Shown: positions 18,098 through 28,086 of the stretch, piece by piece
Layout: each line of letters begins with the position of its first letter
How positions within the stretch are numbered: position 1 is the first letter of the stretch
Source: Psychrilyobacter piezotolerans
GTDB taxonomy: Bacteria; Fusobacteriota; Fusobacteriia; Fusobacteriales; Fusobacteriaceae
Direction: 5' to 3'
Assembly (NCBI RefSeq): GCF_003391055.1
Contig: NZ_QUAJ01000021.1
Location: 1-64,000 of the forward strand
DNA length: 64,000 nt
Notes under the pieces: generated by a model
The model's database searches: none
The model's input: the letters and a program-made list of their open reading frames with translations, nothing else
What the model was told of the DNA's origin: nothing
Translations under genes and position numbers: made by a program

Positions 18098-18802
18098 TTA
18101 TAGTGGTCTTTTTAGTGGTATACCTGCTCTTCTTGGATATTTCTTGTCGGTCTCTGCCATCTTTTTTATCTCAAATATATATCTGGCATCTTCACAAAAT
18201 GGTAATTTTAATTCGTCCACCTTCACAATTTTACTGTTTAATATTTCAAATGCATTTTTAGAGTATTCCAGCTCCTCCTGATAGTCCATTTTTTGGGCTA
18301 AAAATGTAGCTCCTACCTTTAGAAAAGGAACCATATATTCCAGGATCACATTAAACTTGGATACTCCCCTGCATAATCCCAAATCATAGGTTTCCCTCTT
18401 GTCTTCTAATTTTATGTAATCTTCAGCTCTCATATTTACTACTTCTACATTGGATAAATTCAATTTTTCTGCTACCATTTCCAAAAACTTTGTTTTTTTA
18501 CTCACAGAATCCATCAGAGTAAAATTTATATGGGGGTTGGCAATAGCTAATACCATCCCGGGAAATCCTGCTCCTGTACCTATATCCATGGCTTTTTTCA
18601 CACCACAAGGGATTTTATTCTGTAACAGTAAGGAATCTAAAAAATGTTTTTCATACATGGTCTTTTCATCCCTGATGGCTGTCAGATTTGTATGTTTATT
18701 GGTATCCAATAATAAATTCCCATACTCCAGTAACATATCTACTGTGGCTTCGTCTAATTCCAAACCTATTTTTTTCAACCCTTCATTAAAAAATTCTTTC
18801 AT
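18098..18802 (-). CDS. rsmG: 16S rRNA (guanine527-N7)-methyltransferase
   Basis: A 234-residue SAM-dependent methyltransferase (GidB). Motif I is AMDIGTGAGFPGMVLA near residue 65, with FTLMDSVSKKTKFLE following. It methylates G527 of 16S rRNA. ATG 18802-18800 is chosen over an in-frame GTG at 18814 because AAGGGGTGA then has proper spacing. One nucleotide separates it from the mnmG stop; mnmG-rsmG is a common bacterial pair. Confidence 0.94.
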   Translation of the reverse strand: MKEFFNEGLKKIGLELDEATVDMLLEYGNLLLDTNKHTNLTAIRDEKTMYEKHFLDSLLLQNKIPCGVKKAMDIGTGAGFPGMVLAIANPHINFTLMDSVSKKTKFLEMVAEKLNLSNVEVVNMRAEDYIKLEDKRETYDLGLCRGVSKFNVILEYMVPFLKVGATFLAQKMDYQEELEYSKNAFEILNSKIVKVDELKLPFCEDARYIFEIKKMAETDKKYPRRAGIPLKRPL

Positions 18803-18803
18803 C

Positions 18804-20693
18804 TTATTTGTCACCCCTTATCTTTAAAACCATCAGTAATACCGAGATGTCTGCCGGAGATACCCCAGATATTCTGGAAGCCTGACCTATATTTAAAGGT
18901 TTTTTTTCATTTAATTTTTCCTTAGCTTCTCCGGTTATCCCGCTCACTATATCATAATCAAAATCTTTAGGAATCAACCTTTCTTCCAAAGCCTTATGTT
19001 TTTCTATCATCTTTAATGATTTTTTTATATACCCGTCATACTTAACCTGAACCTCTACCTGATATTCAGTATCCTCAGGATATTGCCCCAGTTCAAATCC
19101 ATCTATAATCTCAGCGATATATTTAATGTCTTTATAGTCCAGCCTGGGTCTTTTTAATAGTTCCAGTAAGGTAGTTCCTGATTTCAGGTCTCCACTATTT
19201 TTTTTGATTAATACCTCTTCAATCCTTTTGTTACTAGATCCTACACTTAGAGATAATTTTTCTATGATCTCCAAAACATCTCTTTTTTTCTTTTCTACTA
19301 AGTTATAAGTAACTTCATCCAATAATCCTGCTTCATAACCTATCTGAGACAATCTAAGATCGGCATTATCTTCCCTGAGGAGGAGTCTGTATTCACTTCT
19401 GGCTGTAAACATTCTGTAAGGCTCATTGGTCCCTTTAGTCACCAGATCGTCTACCAGAGTTCCCAAATATGAATCAGCTCTATCCAATATGATAGGCTCC
19501 TTCCCCTGTAATTTTCTAGCTGCGTTCATCCCGGCTAAAAGACCCTGTCCGGCAGCCTCTTCATACCCGGAAGTTCCATTAATTTGTCCTGCTAAAAATA
19601 AATTTTCTATTTTTTTAGTCTCTAAACTATATTGTAATTCTTCGGGTAATACATAGTCATATTCTATAGCATAGGCATATCTCATGATCTTTGCATCTTC
19701 TAATCCATAGATATTTTTCACCATCTTTTCCTGAACTTCTGCAGGTAGTGAAGTTGAAAAACCACTTATATATACTTCATTGGTTCCATATCCCTCTTTT
19801 TCCAAAAACAGATGATGTTTTTCCTTCTCTTGATATCTAAATACCTTGTCTTCTATAGACGGACAATATCTCGGCCCTGTTCCCTCAATAGTTCCATTAA
19901 ATAACGGCGACTTAGATTTATTCTGGGTTATCACATTATGTACATCCGGGTTTGTATATGTTATATAACATGGGATTTGATCCCTTCCCTCTACATCCTT
20001 ATCCAGAGTTCTACTGGAAAATTTCAGAAGCTGATCTAAATTCCCCGGTTGTTCTTCTAACCTGTCAAAGTTCATACTTCTAAAATCAATTCTTGGAGGA
20101 GTCCCTGTCTTAAATCTTCCTAACTCTAATCCTATTTTTTTTAGTGATAGAGGCAGATCATTTGACGGCAGTTCACCCATCCTTCCACCTTGAAACTTTT
20201 TATCCCCAATATGGATAAGACCTCTCATAAATGTTCCTGCAGCTATGATCACCGTCTTAGATGAATAAGTTACCCCCTCCTGGGTCTTTATCCCTATAAC
20301 TTTATTTCCCTCTACTAAAAGCTCAGTTACCATCCCCTGGATAGAATCTAAATTCTCGGTATTCTCTATAGTTTTTTTCATCTCCATATGATAACTTTGT
20401 TTATCAGCCTGAGCCCGGAGAGACCTTACAGCCGGTCCTTTTTTAGTATTTAATACTCTTATTTGTACAAAAGTTTTGTCTATATTTCTTCCCATCTCTC
20501 CGCCGAGAGCATCTATCTCTTTTACTAAATGAGATTTAGCAGGCCCCCCGATAGATGGATTACATGACATTACTCCTATATTATCCAGAGTTATACTAAA
20601 TATTGCGGTTTTCATTCCCATTCTTGCAGATGCTAAGGCTGCTTCACAACCTGCATGTCCTGCTCCTACTACTATCACATCAAATTTATGCAT
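18804..20693 (-). CDS. mnmG: tRNA uridine-5-carboxymethylaminomethyl modification enzyme
   Basis: A 629-residue FAD protein (GidA) that, with MnmE, modifies U34 of tRNAs. The dinucleotide site [14 protein letters not shown] is at residues 7-20, with family motifs [22 protein letters not shown]-like sequence ([14 protein letters not shown]) and the C-terminal helical MnmE-binding region (GISRVSPADIS-like, here [13 protein letters not shown]). ATG after GAAGGAG. It starts 15 nt after the trkA stop and is followed by rsmG. Confidence 0.96.
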   Translation of the reverse strand: MHKFDVIVVGAGHAGCEAALASARMGMKTAIFSITLDNIGVMSCNPSIGGPAKSHLVKEIDALGGEMGRNIDKTFVQIRVLNTKKGPAVRSLRAQADKQSYHMEMKKTIENTENLDSIQGMVTELLVEGNKVIGIKTQEGVTYSSKTVIIAAGTFMRGLIHIGDKKFQGGRMGELPSNDLPLSLKKIGLELGRFKTGTPPRIDFRSMNFDRLEEQPGNLDQLLKFSSRTLDKDVEGRDQIPCYITYTNPDVHNVITQNKSKSPLFNGTIEGTGPRYCPSIEDKVFRYQEKEKHHLFLEKEGYGTNEVYISGFSTSLPAEVQEKMVKNIYGLEDAKIMRYAYAIEYDYVLPEELQYSLETKKIENLFLAGQINGTSGYEEAAGQGLLAGMNAARKLQGKEPIILDRADSYLGTLVDDLVTKGTNEPYRMFTARSEYRLLLREDNADLRLSQIGYEAGLLDEVTYNLVEKKKRDVLEIIEKLSLSVGSSNKRIEEVLIKKNSGDLKSGTTLLELLKRPRLDYKDIKYIAEIIDGFELGQYPEDTEYQVEVQVKYDGYIKKSLKMIEKHKALEERLIPKDFDYDIVSGITGEAKEKLNEKKPLNIGQASRISGVSPADISVLLMVLKIRGDK

Positions 20694-20707
20694 TTTTTTC
20701 TCCTTCT

Positions 20708-21367
20708 TTACTTTAAATTTTCTAATTCTCTGGCTGTTTTTGCATCAGTGATAACTAAGAGTGTATCGCCTTTTTCAATTACACTTGTTGCTCTAGGGCT
20801 TGGATTCAACTCACCATCACTTTTTTTTATGCCTATTATATTGATATTATATGAATCTCTTACAGCCAATTCCATGAGATTTTTACTCAAAAACGACGGA
20901 GGGGCTTTAAACTCTACCAGCAGGAAATCTTTTGAAAATCTCAGATGTTCCATCATATTAGGTTCCATAGCCAGCATAGCTATCTTATTACCCATATATT
21001 CTTCCGGATACACCACCTCATCAGCACCTATTTTTTTTAATACTTTTCCATGACTCTTGGTGACTGCCTTTGCTATAATTTTTTTAACACCTAACTCTTT
21101 TAAGTTTAAGGTTGTCATGATACTTGCCTGGATATTACTTCCTATACCTATAAACGCTATATCAAAATTACTGGCACCTACTTCCTTCAATGCATTTTCA
21201 TCGGTTGCATCCAGTATCAGTGCATTATCTATTATATTGTTATTTATAGCTTCCTGGACCAGCTCCTCATCTGTGTCTATTGCCAGAACCTCACAGTCAG
21301 CTTCATAAAGCGTCTTTGCAATACTGGTTCCGAACCTGCCTAATCCTACAACTAAATAGTTCTTCAT
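20708..21367 (-). CDS. trkA: Trk/Ktr potassium uptake regulatory subunit (RCK protein)
   Basis: A 219-residue cytoplasmic protein with an N-terminal Rossmann RCK_N domain ([15 protein letters not shown], acidic residue after beta2 in AIDTDEE) and an RCK_C domain (about residues 135-215). It gates the TrkH/KtrB channel-like transporter in response to nucleotides. The single RCK copy is KtrA-like rather than the duplicated E. coli TrkA. It follows trkH by 37 nt in the same unit. Confidence 0.93.
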   Translation of the reverse strand: MKNYLVVGLGRFGTSIAKTLYEADCEVLAIDTDEELVQEAINNNIIDNALILDATDENALKEVGASNFDIAFIGIGSNIQASIMTTLNLKELGVKKIIAKAVTKSHGKVLKKIGADEVVYPEEYMGNKIAMLAMEPNMMEHLRFSKDFLLVEFKAPPSFLSKNLMELAVRDSYNINIIGIKKSDGELNPSPRATSVIEKGDTLLVITDAKTARELENLK

Positions 21368-21404
21368 CTCTATCTCAGCTCCTTCCTTTTTATCTAAAAT
21401 TAAT

Positions 21405-22820
21405 TTATCCTATCAGTACATTTTCCTGTGGATATTTATAAGTTCTCACTTTAATTTTCTCACTGAATGCCAGCATAAAGGTAAGGGGACCAACCCTTCC
21501 TATGAGCATGGTCAGAGTTAATAATATCCTTCCGAATACATTCAGATCCGCCGTTATCCCCTGGGATACTCCTACTGTGCCAAAGGCTGACATAACTTCA
21601 AAGATAACCTTATCCAAAGTCAGGCTGCTCGTATGTACCACTGCAGTCCCTTGTATAGATCCTTGTAAAATAGCATCTGCCATATCCTTTATAGAAGTCA
21701 TCTCATTGGTCATCAATATCAGAAATACTACCACAGCAATATATATAAGGGATATTATCAACATAGCCATGGCTCTGTGTAATACCTGCCATGGAACACG
21801 TCTGTTAGATATAACAAGATCTTTTTCATTTCTCAGTACTACCATTACATAAAACATTATTATTCCAAAAGTTGTAGTTTTTAACCCGCCACCTGTAGAA
21901 CCAGGGGAAGCACCTATAAACATCAAAATCAGGAACAAAAACAGTGTTGAAGGTCTCAAATTCTCCATGGGGACAGTGTTAAATCCGGCTGTTCTGGTGG
22001 TTACACTTTGAAAAAAAGAATTATTCAATGCATCTATTATTCCCATATGCCCAATGGTTCCCGGGTTACTCCTCTCAAATATAAAAAATATTACAGTCCC
22101 CCCAAAAGTCAGGAAAAAACTGATGTAAAGTGCTAATTTAGAAGTTAAATTATACGTTTTTTTACCTGTTTTACAGTAGTTTATAGTTGAGTTAATAACT
22201 GCAAATCCAATTCCTCCTAAAGATATCAGGATTGCAATAGTAAGGGTCACCGTTAGACTGCTGGAATATCCGATTATACTGTCGGAAAAAAGCGAAAACC
22301 CGGCATTACAAAATGCAGATACCGAATGAAATATTCCGTATATCATTGCTTTTTTTATCGGCATGGTGCCAGAAAATCCAGCAGTTAACAAAACAGCTCC
22401 TATGATCTCTATCCCTGCCACTATCAAAACTATCCGTTTTAAAAACTTTATTATTCCTCCAATGGTATAAGAATTGAGGTCTTCCTTTAATATTTTTCTC
22501 TCCTGGTAGGTTATCTGTTTCCCTATGAGGGTAAACACCAAGGTTGAAAAAGTCATTATTCCGAGTCCGCCCAACTGGATCAATATTAATATTACCGCTT
22601 TCCCGAAGGGGCTGAATATCTTACTTACATCAACCAATGTAAGACCTGTCACTGAAACTGCAGACGTAGCTGTAAATAATGCAGTCAAAACACTTATATC
22701 ATGCCCTTTATTTACAGCAATAGGCAGCGATAGAAAAAATGTGCCTATCAGTATTATAACTATAAATGACATTACTAAAATTCTGGATGGAAGTATCCTT
22801 CTAAAAGATATTTTTTTCAT
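21405..22820 (-). CDS. trkH: Trk/Ktr potassium uptake membrane subunit
   Basis: A 471-residue membrane protein with four M1-P-M2 repeats. Filter segments are visible as SAVSVTGLTLVD, SAFCNAGFSLFS, TTRTAGFNTV and SAFGTVGVSQG, each with the conserved glycine. It forms the K+ pathway gated by the adjacent RCK subunit; in marine relatives transport may depend on Na+ (KtrB-like). It heads the long leftward gene string. ATG after GGAGGGACAG. Confidence 0.93.
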   Translation of the reverse strand: MKKISFRRILPSRILVMSFIVIILIGTFFLSLPIAVNKGHDISVLTALFTATSAVSVTGLTLVDVSKIFSPFGKAVILILIQLGGLGIMTFSTLVFTLIGKQITYQERKILKEDLNSYTIGGIIKFLKRIVLIVAGIEIIGAVLLTAGFSGTMPIKKAMIYGIFHSVSAFCNAGFSLFSDSIIGYSSSLTVTLTIAILISLGGIGFAVINSTINYCKTGKKTYNLTSKLALYISFFLTFGGTVIFFIFERSNPGTIGHMGIIDALNNSFFQSVTTRTAGFNTVPMENLRPSTLFLFLILMFIGASPGSTGGGLKTTTFGIIMFYVMVVLRNEKDLVISNRRVPWQVLHRAMAMLIISLIYIAVVVFLILMTNEMTSIKDMADAILQGSIQGTAVVHTSSLTLDKVIFEVMSAFGTVGVSQGITADLNVFGRILLTLTMLIGRVGPLTFMLAFSEKIKVRTYKYPQENVLIG

Positions 22821-22946
22821 CTGTCCCTCCTAACTTATTATTCTAACCTATTGTTCTTTGTTTATATAATTATTTTTGACTCTAACTTAACTATTATACC
22901 TAATTTTCACCCTCCTTTCAAGAAATACTATTATTAAGACCATATC

Positions 22947-22979
22947 AAAAAAAAAGAACCCCTTAAAAGGAATTCTTTA
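22947..22979 (-). terminator. terminator after pepT
   Basis: Stem AAAGAATTCC / GGGGTTCTTT (with G-U pairs) and a long T-run on the minus strand, between pepT and trkH. Confidence 0.75.
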
Positions 22980-23006
22980 GATGGTTATTTGATATAATTA
23001 TTCTTT

Positions 23007-24227
23007 CTATCTTTTACCAATATTTTCACTTATCTTCACTATTACTTCTACAGCTCTTTCCATAGATGATACCGGTATATATTCATACTGACCATGGAAA
23101 TTATGCCCTCCTGTAAATATATTCGGACATGGCAGTCCCATATAAGATAATCTGGCTCCGTCTGTCCCGCCTCTGACAGGTTTTATAACAGGTTCTATTC
23201 CAAGTTCGATCATAGAATCACGAGCTATATCAAAGACTTCCATCTTTTCCTCGATCTTTTCCTTCATATTGTAATAGCTGTCCTTAAGCTCTAATTCAAT
23301 AGCATTATTATATTTTTTATTCAATAGTTCTACTGCCTGCCCTATAAATTCTTTCTTCTCTATGAATTTTTCCATATGGTGATCTCTGATAATATAATCT
23401 AACTTTGCATTAGATATATCCCCGCTCATCTCGGACAGCATATAAAATCCTTCATACCCCACAGTAAATTCAGGACGCTGGTTTACCGGTAGTAAATTAT
23501 GAAGCTCTATTCCTATTTGAAGGGCATTGACTAACTGGTCTTTAGCTGTCCCCGGATGTACACTTCTACCTCTTATCTTTATCTTAGCACTTGCAGCATT
23601 GAAGTTTTCATATTCTACCTCTCCTAACCTTCCCCCATCAATGGTATAGGCAAATTCAGCTCCAAATTTTTCTACATCAAAGAGATCCGCTCCTGCTCCT
23701 ATCTCCTCATCAGGTGTGAATCCTATTCTGATCTTTCCATGTTTTATCTCAGGATGATCCATCAAATATTCCATGGCTGTTAATATTTCAGCAATACCAG
23801 CCTTGTCATCTGCTCCCAAAAGGGTAGTTCCGTCGGTTGTAATAAGAGTTTCCCCTATATATGAATCTAACTCCTTAAAATCTTTAGGAGACAGAACTAT
23901 GTTTTTTTCTTCATTTAATACTATATCCCCGCCCTTGTAATCTACAAATTTAGGCTTTATGTCCTTTCCTGAAAATGCAGGTGCAGTGTCCATATGTGCT
24001 ACAAATCCAAAAGTCGGAACATCCCTGTCTGTGTTACTGGGCAGAGTTGCCATGAGGTATCCATTCTCATCCAGTGTTACATCTTCTAATCCCATCCCGA
24101 TCATCTCATCTTTTAAGAAAACAGCCAGCTTCAATTGTTTTTCTGTACTCGGGCATGTAGTTGAGTTTTCGTCTGATTGCGTGTCAAACTTCACATAATT
24201 TATAAATCTTTCTACTAATTTTGACAT
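23007..24227 (-). CDS. pepT: peptidase T (tripeptide aminopeptidase)
   Basis: A 406-residue M20B zinc peptidase that removes N-terminal residues from tripeptides in the cytoplasm. Metal ligands and catalytic residues are visible: H78 and D80 (VAHMDTAP), GADDKAG, FTPDEEIGAG (catalytic Glu pair), YTIDGG and the C-terminal GGHNFHG histidine. Length equals the family. ATG after TTGGGGG. Single-gene unit with its own terminator. Confidence 0.96.
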   Translation of the reverse strand: MSKLVERFINYVKFDTQSDENSTTCPSTEKQLKLAVFLKDEMIGMGLEDVTLDENGYLMATLPSNTDRDVPTFGFVAHMDTAPAFSGKDIKPKFVDYKGGDIVLNEEKNIVLSPKDFKELDSYIGETLITTDGTTLLGADDKAGIAEILTAMEYLMDHPEIKHGKIRIGFTPDEEIGAGADLFDVEKFGAEFAYTIDGGRLGEVEYENFNAASAKIKIRGRSVHPGTAKDQLVNALQIGIELHNLLPVNQRPEFTVGYEGFYMLSEMSGDISNAKLDYIIRDHHMEKFIEKKEFIGQAVELLNKKYNNAIELELKDSYYNMKEKIEEKMEVFDIARDSMIELGIEPVIKPVRGGTDGARLSYMGLPCPNIFTGGHNFHGQYEYIPVSSMERAVEVIVKISENIGKR

Positions 24228-24327
24228 TTTTTAACCCCCAATTTCTATTTTTTCTATAATCTAATATAGCCTGTATAAAATATACCACATTTAGATGAAA
24301 TTTATACTTAAGCAGACAAAAAAAATG

Positions 24328-24852
24328 TTATTTCCAGTTTATAAGGATGAATTTTCCTTTAAATTTAATATCTTTATACTCACTATCCGGTATTTCTATA
24401 AAATCATATTTATCCAAGGTATAATCTTTATTGTTGAAATTAAGATTTGATCCCTTATCCACAGAGAATATGAAGATTTTTTGACTGGTCAGCAGATTAC
24501 TTTCTCCATAGATTTTATTTAAATTTACATCTACATTGAGGGGATCCCATATCAAATTAAAGTCCAGAACCTTTTTTTCATTTTCAGATCTTATCTCATC
24601 CTTACCATGAAAGGAAAAAGCATCACCTTCCCGGAGATCTATCAGTTCATCCTCCCTGGTCAGTGTCACTTCGTTTTCAAGTATTATTAAGATCCTCCTA
24701 TACCTTGAAAAATCTGAAAATTTACTGGACCCGGGTTCTATAGATGCACTGGATATCCTGATATTAAAATCTTCCATGTCTCTATAAAGTTCTTTTGTTA
24801 TCCCCCCGCTCCATCTATTACCTATTATCTCCCCTAAATTCTTTTTTTTCAT
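24328..24852 (-). CDS. HutD/Ves family cupin-like protein
   Basis: A 174-residue protein with the HutD pattern: NRWSGGITKELYRD near the N-terminus, FNIRISSASIEPGSSKFSDFSRYRRILIILEN and LREGDAFSFHG. HutD proteins are double beta-barrels found with histidine-utilisation genes; their role is uncertain (possible regulators). No hut genes are seen here. The second ATG (24852) is chosen because AGGAG is 6 nt upstream; the first ATG abuts it. Confidence 0.82.
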   Translation of the reverse strand: MKKKNLGEIIGNRWSGGITKELYRDMEDFNIRISSASIEPGSSKFSDFSRYRRILIILENEVTLTREDELIDLREGDAFSFHGKDEIRSENEKKVLDFNLIWDPLNVDVNLNKIYGESNLLTSQKIFIFSVDKGSNLNFNNKDYTLDKYDFIEIPDSEYKDIKFKGKFILINWK

Positions 24853-24930
24853 AAACATCTCCTAAAAATTAAATATCTGTCCAATTTTAATCCCATCATA
24901 AGTTTTGTTGATTTTAGTAAAAAATACTGT

Positions 24931-25797
24931 CTATTTAAACTTTGAAATACATATCCCCCCTAAGACTAAAAACATCCCAAGAGCCCCGCTTACAGTTATT
25001 ACCTCATTTAAAAATAATGTACCTATTATAGCTGTTGTTGGTATCTCAACTAAACTGATGATACTTGCTTTTACTACGGGAATATAATTTATCGCTTTTA
25101 AAAACAGGAAAAATGCAGTCCCTGTAGGCAGGAGCCCCAGCAGAAGTGAAGCAGCTATTATATGATTGTTGCTGTATTCCGATATTAAGTTTCCAAAATC
25201 ACAGAACACAAACACCACCATGGCACCTATCCCAAAAGCATATGAAGTTATTACTTCGCTGTCATATTTTCCTTCTAATTTCCTGCTGAATATGGGGAAC
25301 AGGCCGTAGGTTATCCCCGATAAAATCCCAAAACCAATCCCCACTGCATCAAAATTTATTTTTTTTATATCTCCGTTAACTATTACAAATATACATCCGA
25401 TAAGGGTTACTCCTAGTGAGATCAGATTAAATTTTGTCAGTTTTTCCCTGAAAACCAAGCTTGAAAATATCATTGTAAATAACGGACCTGTACAGACCAA
25501 TAGTGTAGCCACTATGGAGCCCGATATATTCACAGCATTATAATAAAATATGTTTGTACAGGCCTGGGTTATTACCCCTATAACCAATATATATATAAAT
25601 CCTTTTTTATCTATTTTTAATTTTTCTTTTCCTTTTTTGCATAAAAAAACAGCTGTCAATAAAAATCCAAAAAACAGCCTGTTAAACGCTATCTCATAGG
25701 GGGTTAATCCCAGACTTCCCAATACTACTCCTAACCCTCCCATTGTAGCCCAGACTATACCTGCCAGTAAGGCAAAAAAGCAGCCTCTTCTTTCCAT
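24931..25797 (-). CDS. EamA/DMT family transporter
   Basis: A 288-residue inner-membrane protein with ten hydrophobic segments arranged as two EamA repeats. Typical landmarks are AGIVWATMGGLGVVLG at the start, YYNAVNISGSIVATLL near residue 95 and a second repeat ending with TAIIGTLFLNEVIT. Members export amino acids or metabolites; the substrate is unknown. It lies 72 nt upstream of the HutD-like gene on the same strand. ATG after GGAGGGGTA. Confidence 0.88.
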   Translation of the reverse strand: MERRGCFFALLAGIVWATMGGLGVVLGSLGLTPYEIAFNRLFFGFLLTAVFLCKKGKEKLKIDKKGFIYILVIGVITQACTNIFYYNAVNISGSIVATLLVCTGPLFTMIFSSLVFREKLTKFNLISLGVTLIGCIFVIVNGDIKKINFDAVGIGFGILSGITYGLFPIFSRKLEGKYDSEVITSYAFGIGAMVVFVFCDFGNLISEYSNNHIIAASLLLGLLPTGTAFFLFLKAINYIPVVKASIISLVEIPTTAIIGTLFLNEVITVSGALGMFLVLGGICISKFK

Positions 25798-26021
25798 GAT
25801 TACCCCTCCTCTTTATAACGGAATAGTACTCCTAAGATACAAAATAATCAACCTATTTTTTACTTATTTTTTTATCTTTTTTCCGACCTATTTATAGGGT
25901 GAATAATACACCCCGGTTTCCCTGATAGGAGGAGGAGTTTTTTTCACAAAATAAATTAGTAAATGCAGGCTGTTTACAGTATAATTATCTTAAAAACTAC
26001 ATATTAAACAGGGAGTGAGTC

Positions 26022-26759
26022 ATGCTAAAACAGATCAATTTTACCTTTAACAACTATATGAAGGCATTTAAGTTCATAGGCCAGAACAACCTAAAGAAGT
26101 ACTACCTTATTCCGGGGATCATCAACATAATTCTTATAACCTTATTTTATTTTTTGAGTAAATTTATTGGGGGAGCCTTGGTAGAGTTTGCAAACAATCT
26201 TTTAGGAGGAGATCTAAATTCATTTATCCAGTTTATTTTAAAATTCATCATCTATCTGACAATTTTCGCTGTATATTATCTGCTCTATAAGACATTGATT
26301 TTAATTGTCCTTTCCCCATTTTTAAGTTATATATCTGAAAGGACAGAATCAATTATTACAGGGAAGGAATTCAATTTCAGTTTCAAGGAAAACTTATATT
26401 TCGTCAAAAGAGGAATAATTGTTACAACAAAGTCATTTTTAAGGGAATTGGTCATGACCTGCATCATCCTCCTTTTGTTTTTTATCCCCCTTGTAAACAC
26501 AATTATTCCGATATTATTATTTATGGTGCAGTCATATTATATCGGGTTTTCATTTATCGACTATACTCTGGAACGGCATGATTTTCAGACAGGTACTGAT
26601 GTTATACGTCAAAACCCCATATTTTTCCTGATCAACGGGGGGTTATTCACAATACTGCTCTTTGTTCCCCTCATAGGAATATTCGTAGCACCGCTGGTGA
26701 CAGTGGTAGCCACTACAACCGGGACATTGGAGCTAATTGAAGAGAGTAAAGAGGTCTAA
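26022..26759 (+). CDS. EI24 domain protein (CysZ-like membrane protein)
   Basis: A 245-residue membrane protein with about four to six hydrophobic segments and the EI24/CysZ pattern (LSPFLSYISERTESIITGKEF, then FVKRGIIVTTKSFLREL and FIDYTLERHDF). CysZ imports sulfate in enterobacteria; other members are uncharacterised, and no sulfur genes are nearby. ATG after GGGAGTGAGTC. Monocistronic. Confidence 0.82.
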   Translation: MLKQINFTFNNYMKAFKFIGQNNLKKYYLIPGIINIILITLFYFLSKFIGGALVEFANNLLGGDLNSFIQFILKFIIYLTIFAVYYLLYKTLILIVLSPFLSYISERTESIITGKEFNFSFKENLYFVKRGIIVTTKSFLRELVMTCIILLLFFIPLVNTIIPILLFMVQSYYIGFSFIDYTLERHDFQTGTDVIRQNPIFFLINGGLFTILLFVPLIGIFVAPLVTVVATTTGTLELIEESKEV

Positions 26760-26863
26760 CTCTTCCTAAAAGAAACCGAAGCTAAAATAATTAGTGATAG
26801 GCATTTGACTGAGAAAGGTGAAGTCTGTTTATTTAAAAGAACTAAAATGGTATTAGGAATATA

Positions 26864-26896
26864 GAAAAAGGCACATAGGATTAATTTCCTATGTGC
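26864..26896. terminator. terminator after DUF4365 remnant
   Basis: A 10-bp stem GCACATAGGA / TCCTATGTGC followed on the minus strand by CTTTTTCT; it lies between the converging EI24 gene and the DUF4365 remnant. Confidence 0.7.
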
Positions 26897-26927
26897 TACC
26901 ACTATCATTTTATTCTAAATATTTTCT

Positions 26928-27913
26928 TTATTCCATTTCACAGATTGATGCGTGATAGTATGTTGGTAAAAAACATTCACGCCAACACTCTTCATATATT
27001 CCAGAAATTGAATCTAAGCTTTCCCAAAGCGATCTTATAAAACCAAAAACAATCGTTTCTTCTTTGGTAAAAAGTTTAGCTGAATATGATGTTTCCCATT
27101 CTTTATCCACATTATCATATTTTTTTTTAGTTAACATTTTTTTTATTTCTGGTAAAGACTGTTCAGAGTCAAACATTTTTAATTTTTTGTGAAATTCTTT
27201 AATATAAGGTGTTTCTACACTCCACACATCAAAACGCAATAATTTTTTTACAAAATATGAACATTGTTCTATTAAGTCTTCATCAGACACATACTTTAGA
27301 GCGTCATTTTGGTACTTAATTTTATTGAAAAAAGAATAAAATTTAGGTCTCTTAGAATAAAAAAGAATATTCTTTATTCCGCTGTCATCAAGTTTATTAC
27401 ATAAAGGTAAATCAATTGTTATAGAATCTTGTGTGTCGTAGCATGAATTTTTAGGAATAATTACTTTTTCAATATAATCATTTAAACAAACAAAATATAT
27501 ATCTTCGCTATTAATATCTACTAGAAATAACATTACAGGAACACTAGAGCTCATTTTTTCAACTGTAATTAACAAAGAAGTGTCTATGACAAATTTCACA
27601 GTTTCGATAGTCGTTTCTAAATTTGGTTGAGATTGGTCATTACTAAACATTTCTTCATTTTTTCTTTCATAAATTTTTTTAGTTCCTTTTTTAAATTTTC
27701 AGTTCCTTTCACCTGTACAAAAATATGTTCACCTAAAGTCTCAGAAGATTTAGTTCCTTTTTTAAATTCATCAAAAATTTCAATACTTAGATCGATACCG
27801 TAGTCTGGTGTCTAATTTCTAATAACTCACTCCTTAGGAAGAGTGTTTTGTATTATTCTTAATGACTCCCCTTCTATAACATGATTATTTGTTCTTTGTT
27901 TACCTTTGTTCAT
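26928..27913 (-). pseudogene. DUF4365 family gene broken by two stops and a frameshift
   Basis: An ATG at 27913 with a GGAGG site begins MNKGKQRTNNHVIEGE. That frame then meets TGA at 27827-27829 (in PKE*VIRN, where Trp is expected) and TAG at 27812-27814. It resumes as TPDYGIDLSIEIFDEF and HIFVQVKGTENLKKELKK. At an A7 run (27674-27680) the frame shifts, and the rest (27650 to 26928, 240 residues) continues with VPVMLFLVDINSEDIYFVCL. One extra A would restore the frame. DUF4365 proteins resemble endonuclease-like domains and often sit in defence or mobile regions. A 20-nt direct repeat (27678-27697 and 27749-27768) lies within it. Sequencing error cannot explain all three lesions easily. Confidence 0.82.
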
Positions 27914-27945
27914 TTTAATTCCTCCATTTCTTAAAAAGACTATAC

Positions 27946-28080
27946 CTAATCTTTATATTTTCTATCCATTATAATTAAGAAATAGCTCTGCTCATTTTTT
28001 CTACTCATAAAAACCTCCAAGTCAATGTAATTTTAGTTTACACCAATTTGGAGGTTTACATAAAATATGGAGCAGACCCA
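27946..28080 (-). mobile_element. possible insertion-sequence end remnant
   Basis: On the minus strand, an inverted-repeat pair ACCTCCAA / TTGGAGGT (28010-28055) precedes an ATG at 28008 and a 20-residue frame, MSRKNEQSYFLIIMDRKYKD, that stops abruptly at 27946. The layout of a short terminal segment, ribosome site TTGGAGG and a hydrophobic-then-basic start resembles the left end of an insertion sequence whose transposase is lost. I do not recognise the family. Confidence 0.3.
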
Positions 28081-28086
28081 GTTCAA

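Noticed and set aside
26800-26850. Thiamine (TPP) riboswitch
   Set aside because: CTGAGA followed by GGTGAAG caught the eye, but the other conserved THI elements are missing and it lies after, not before, a gene.
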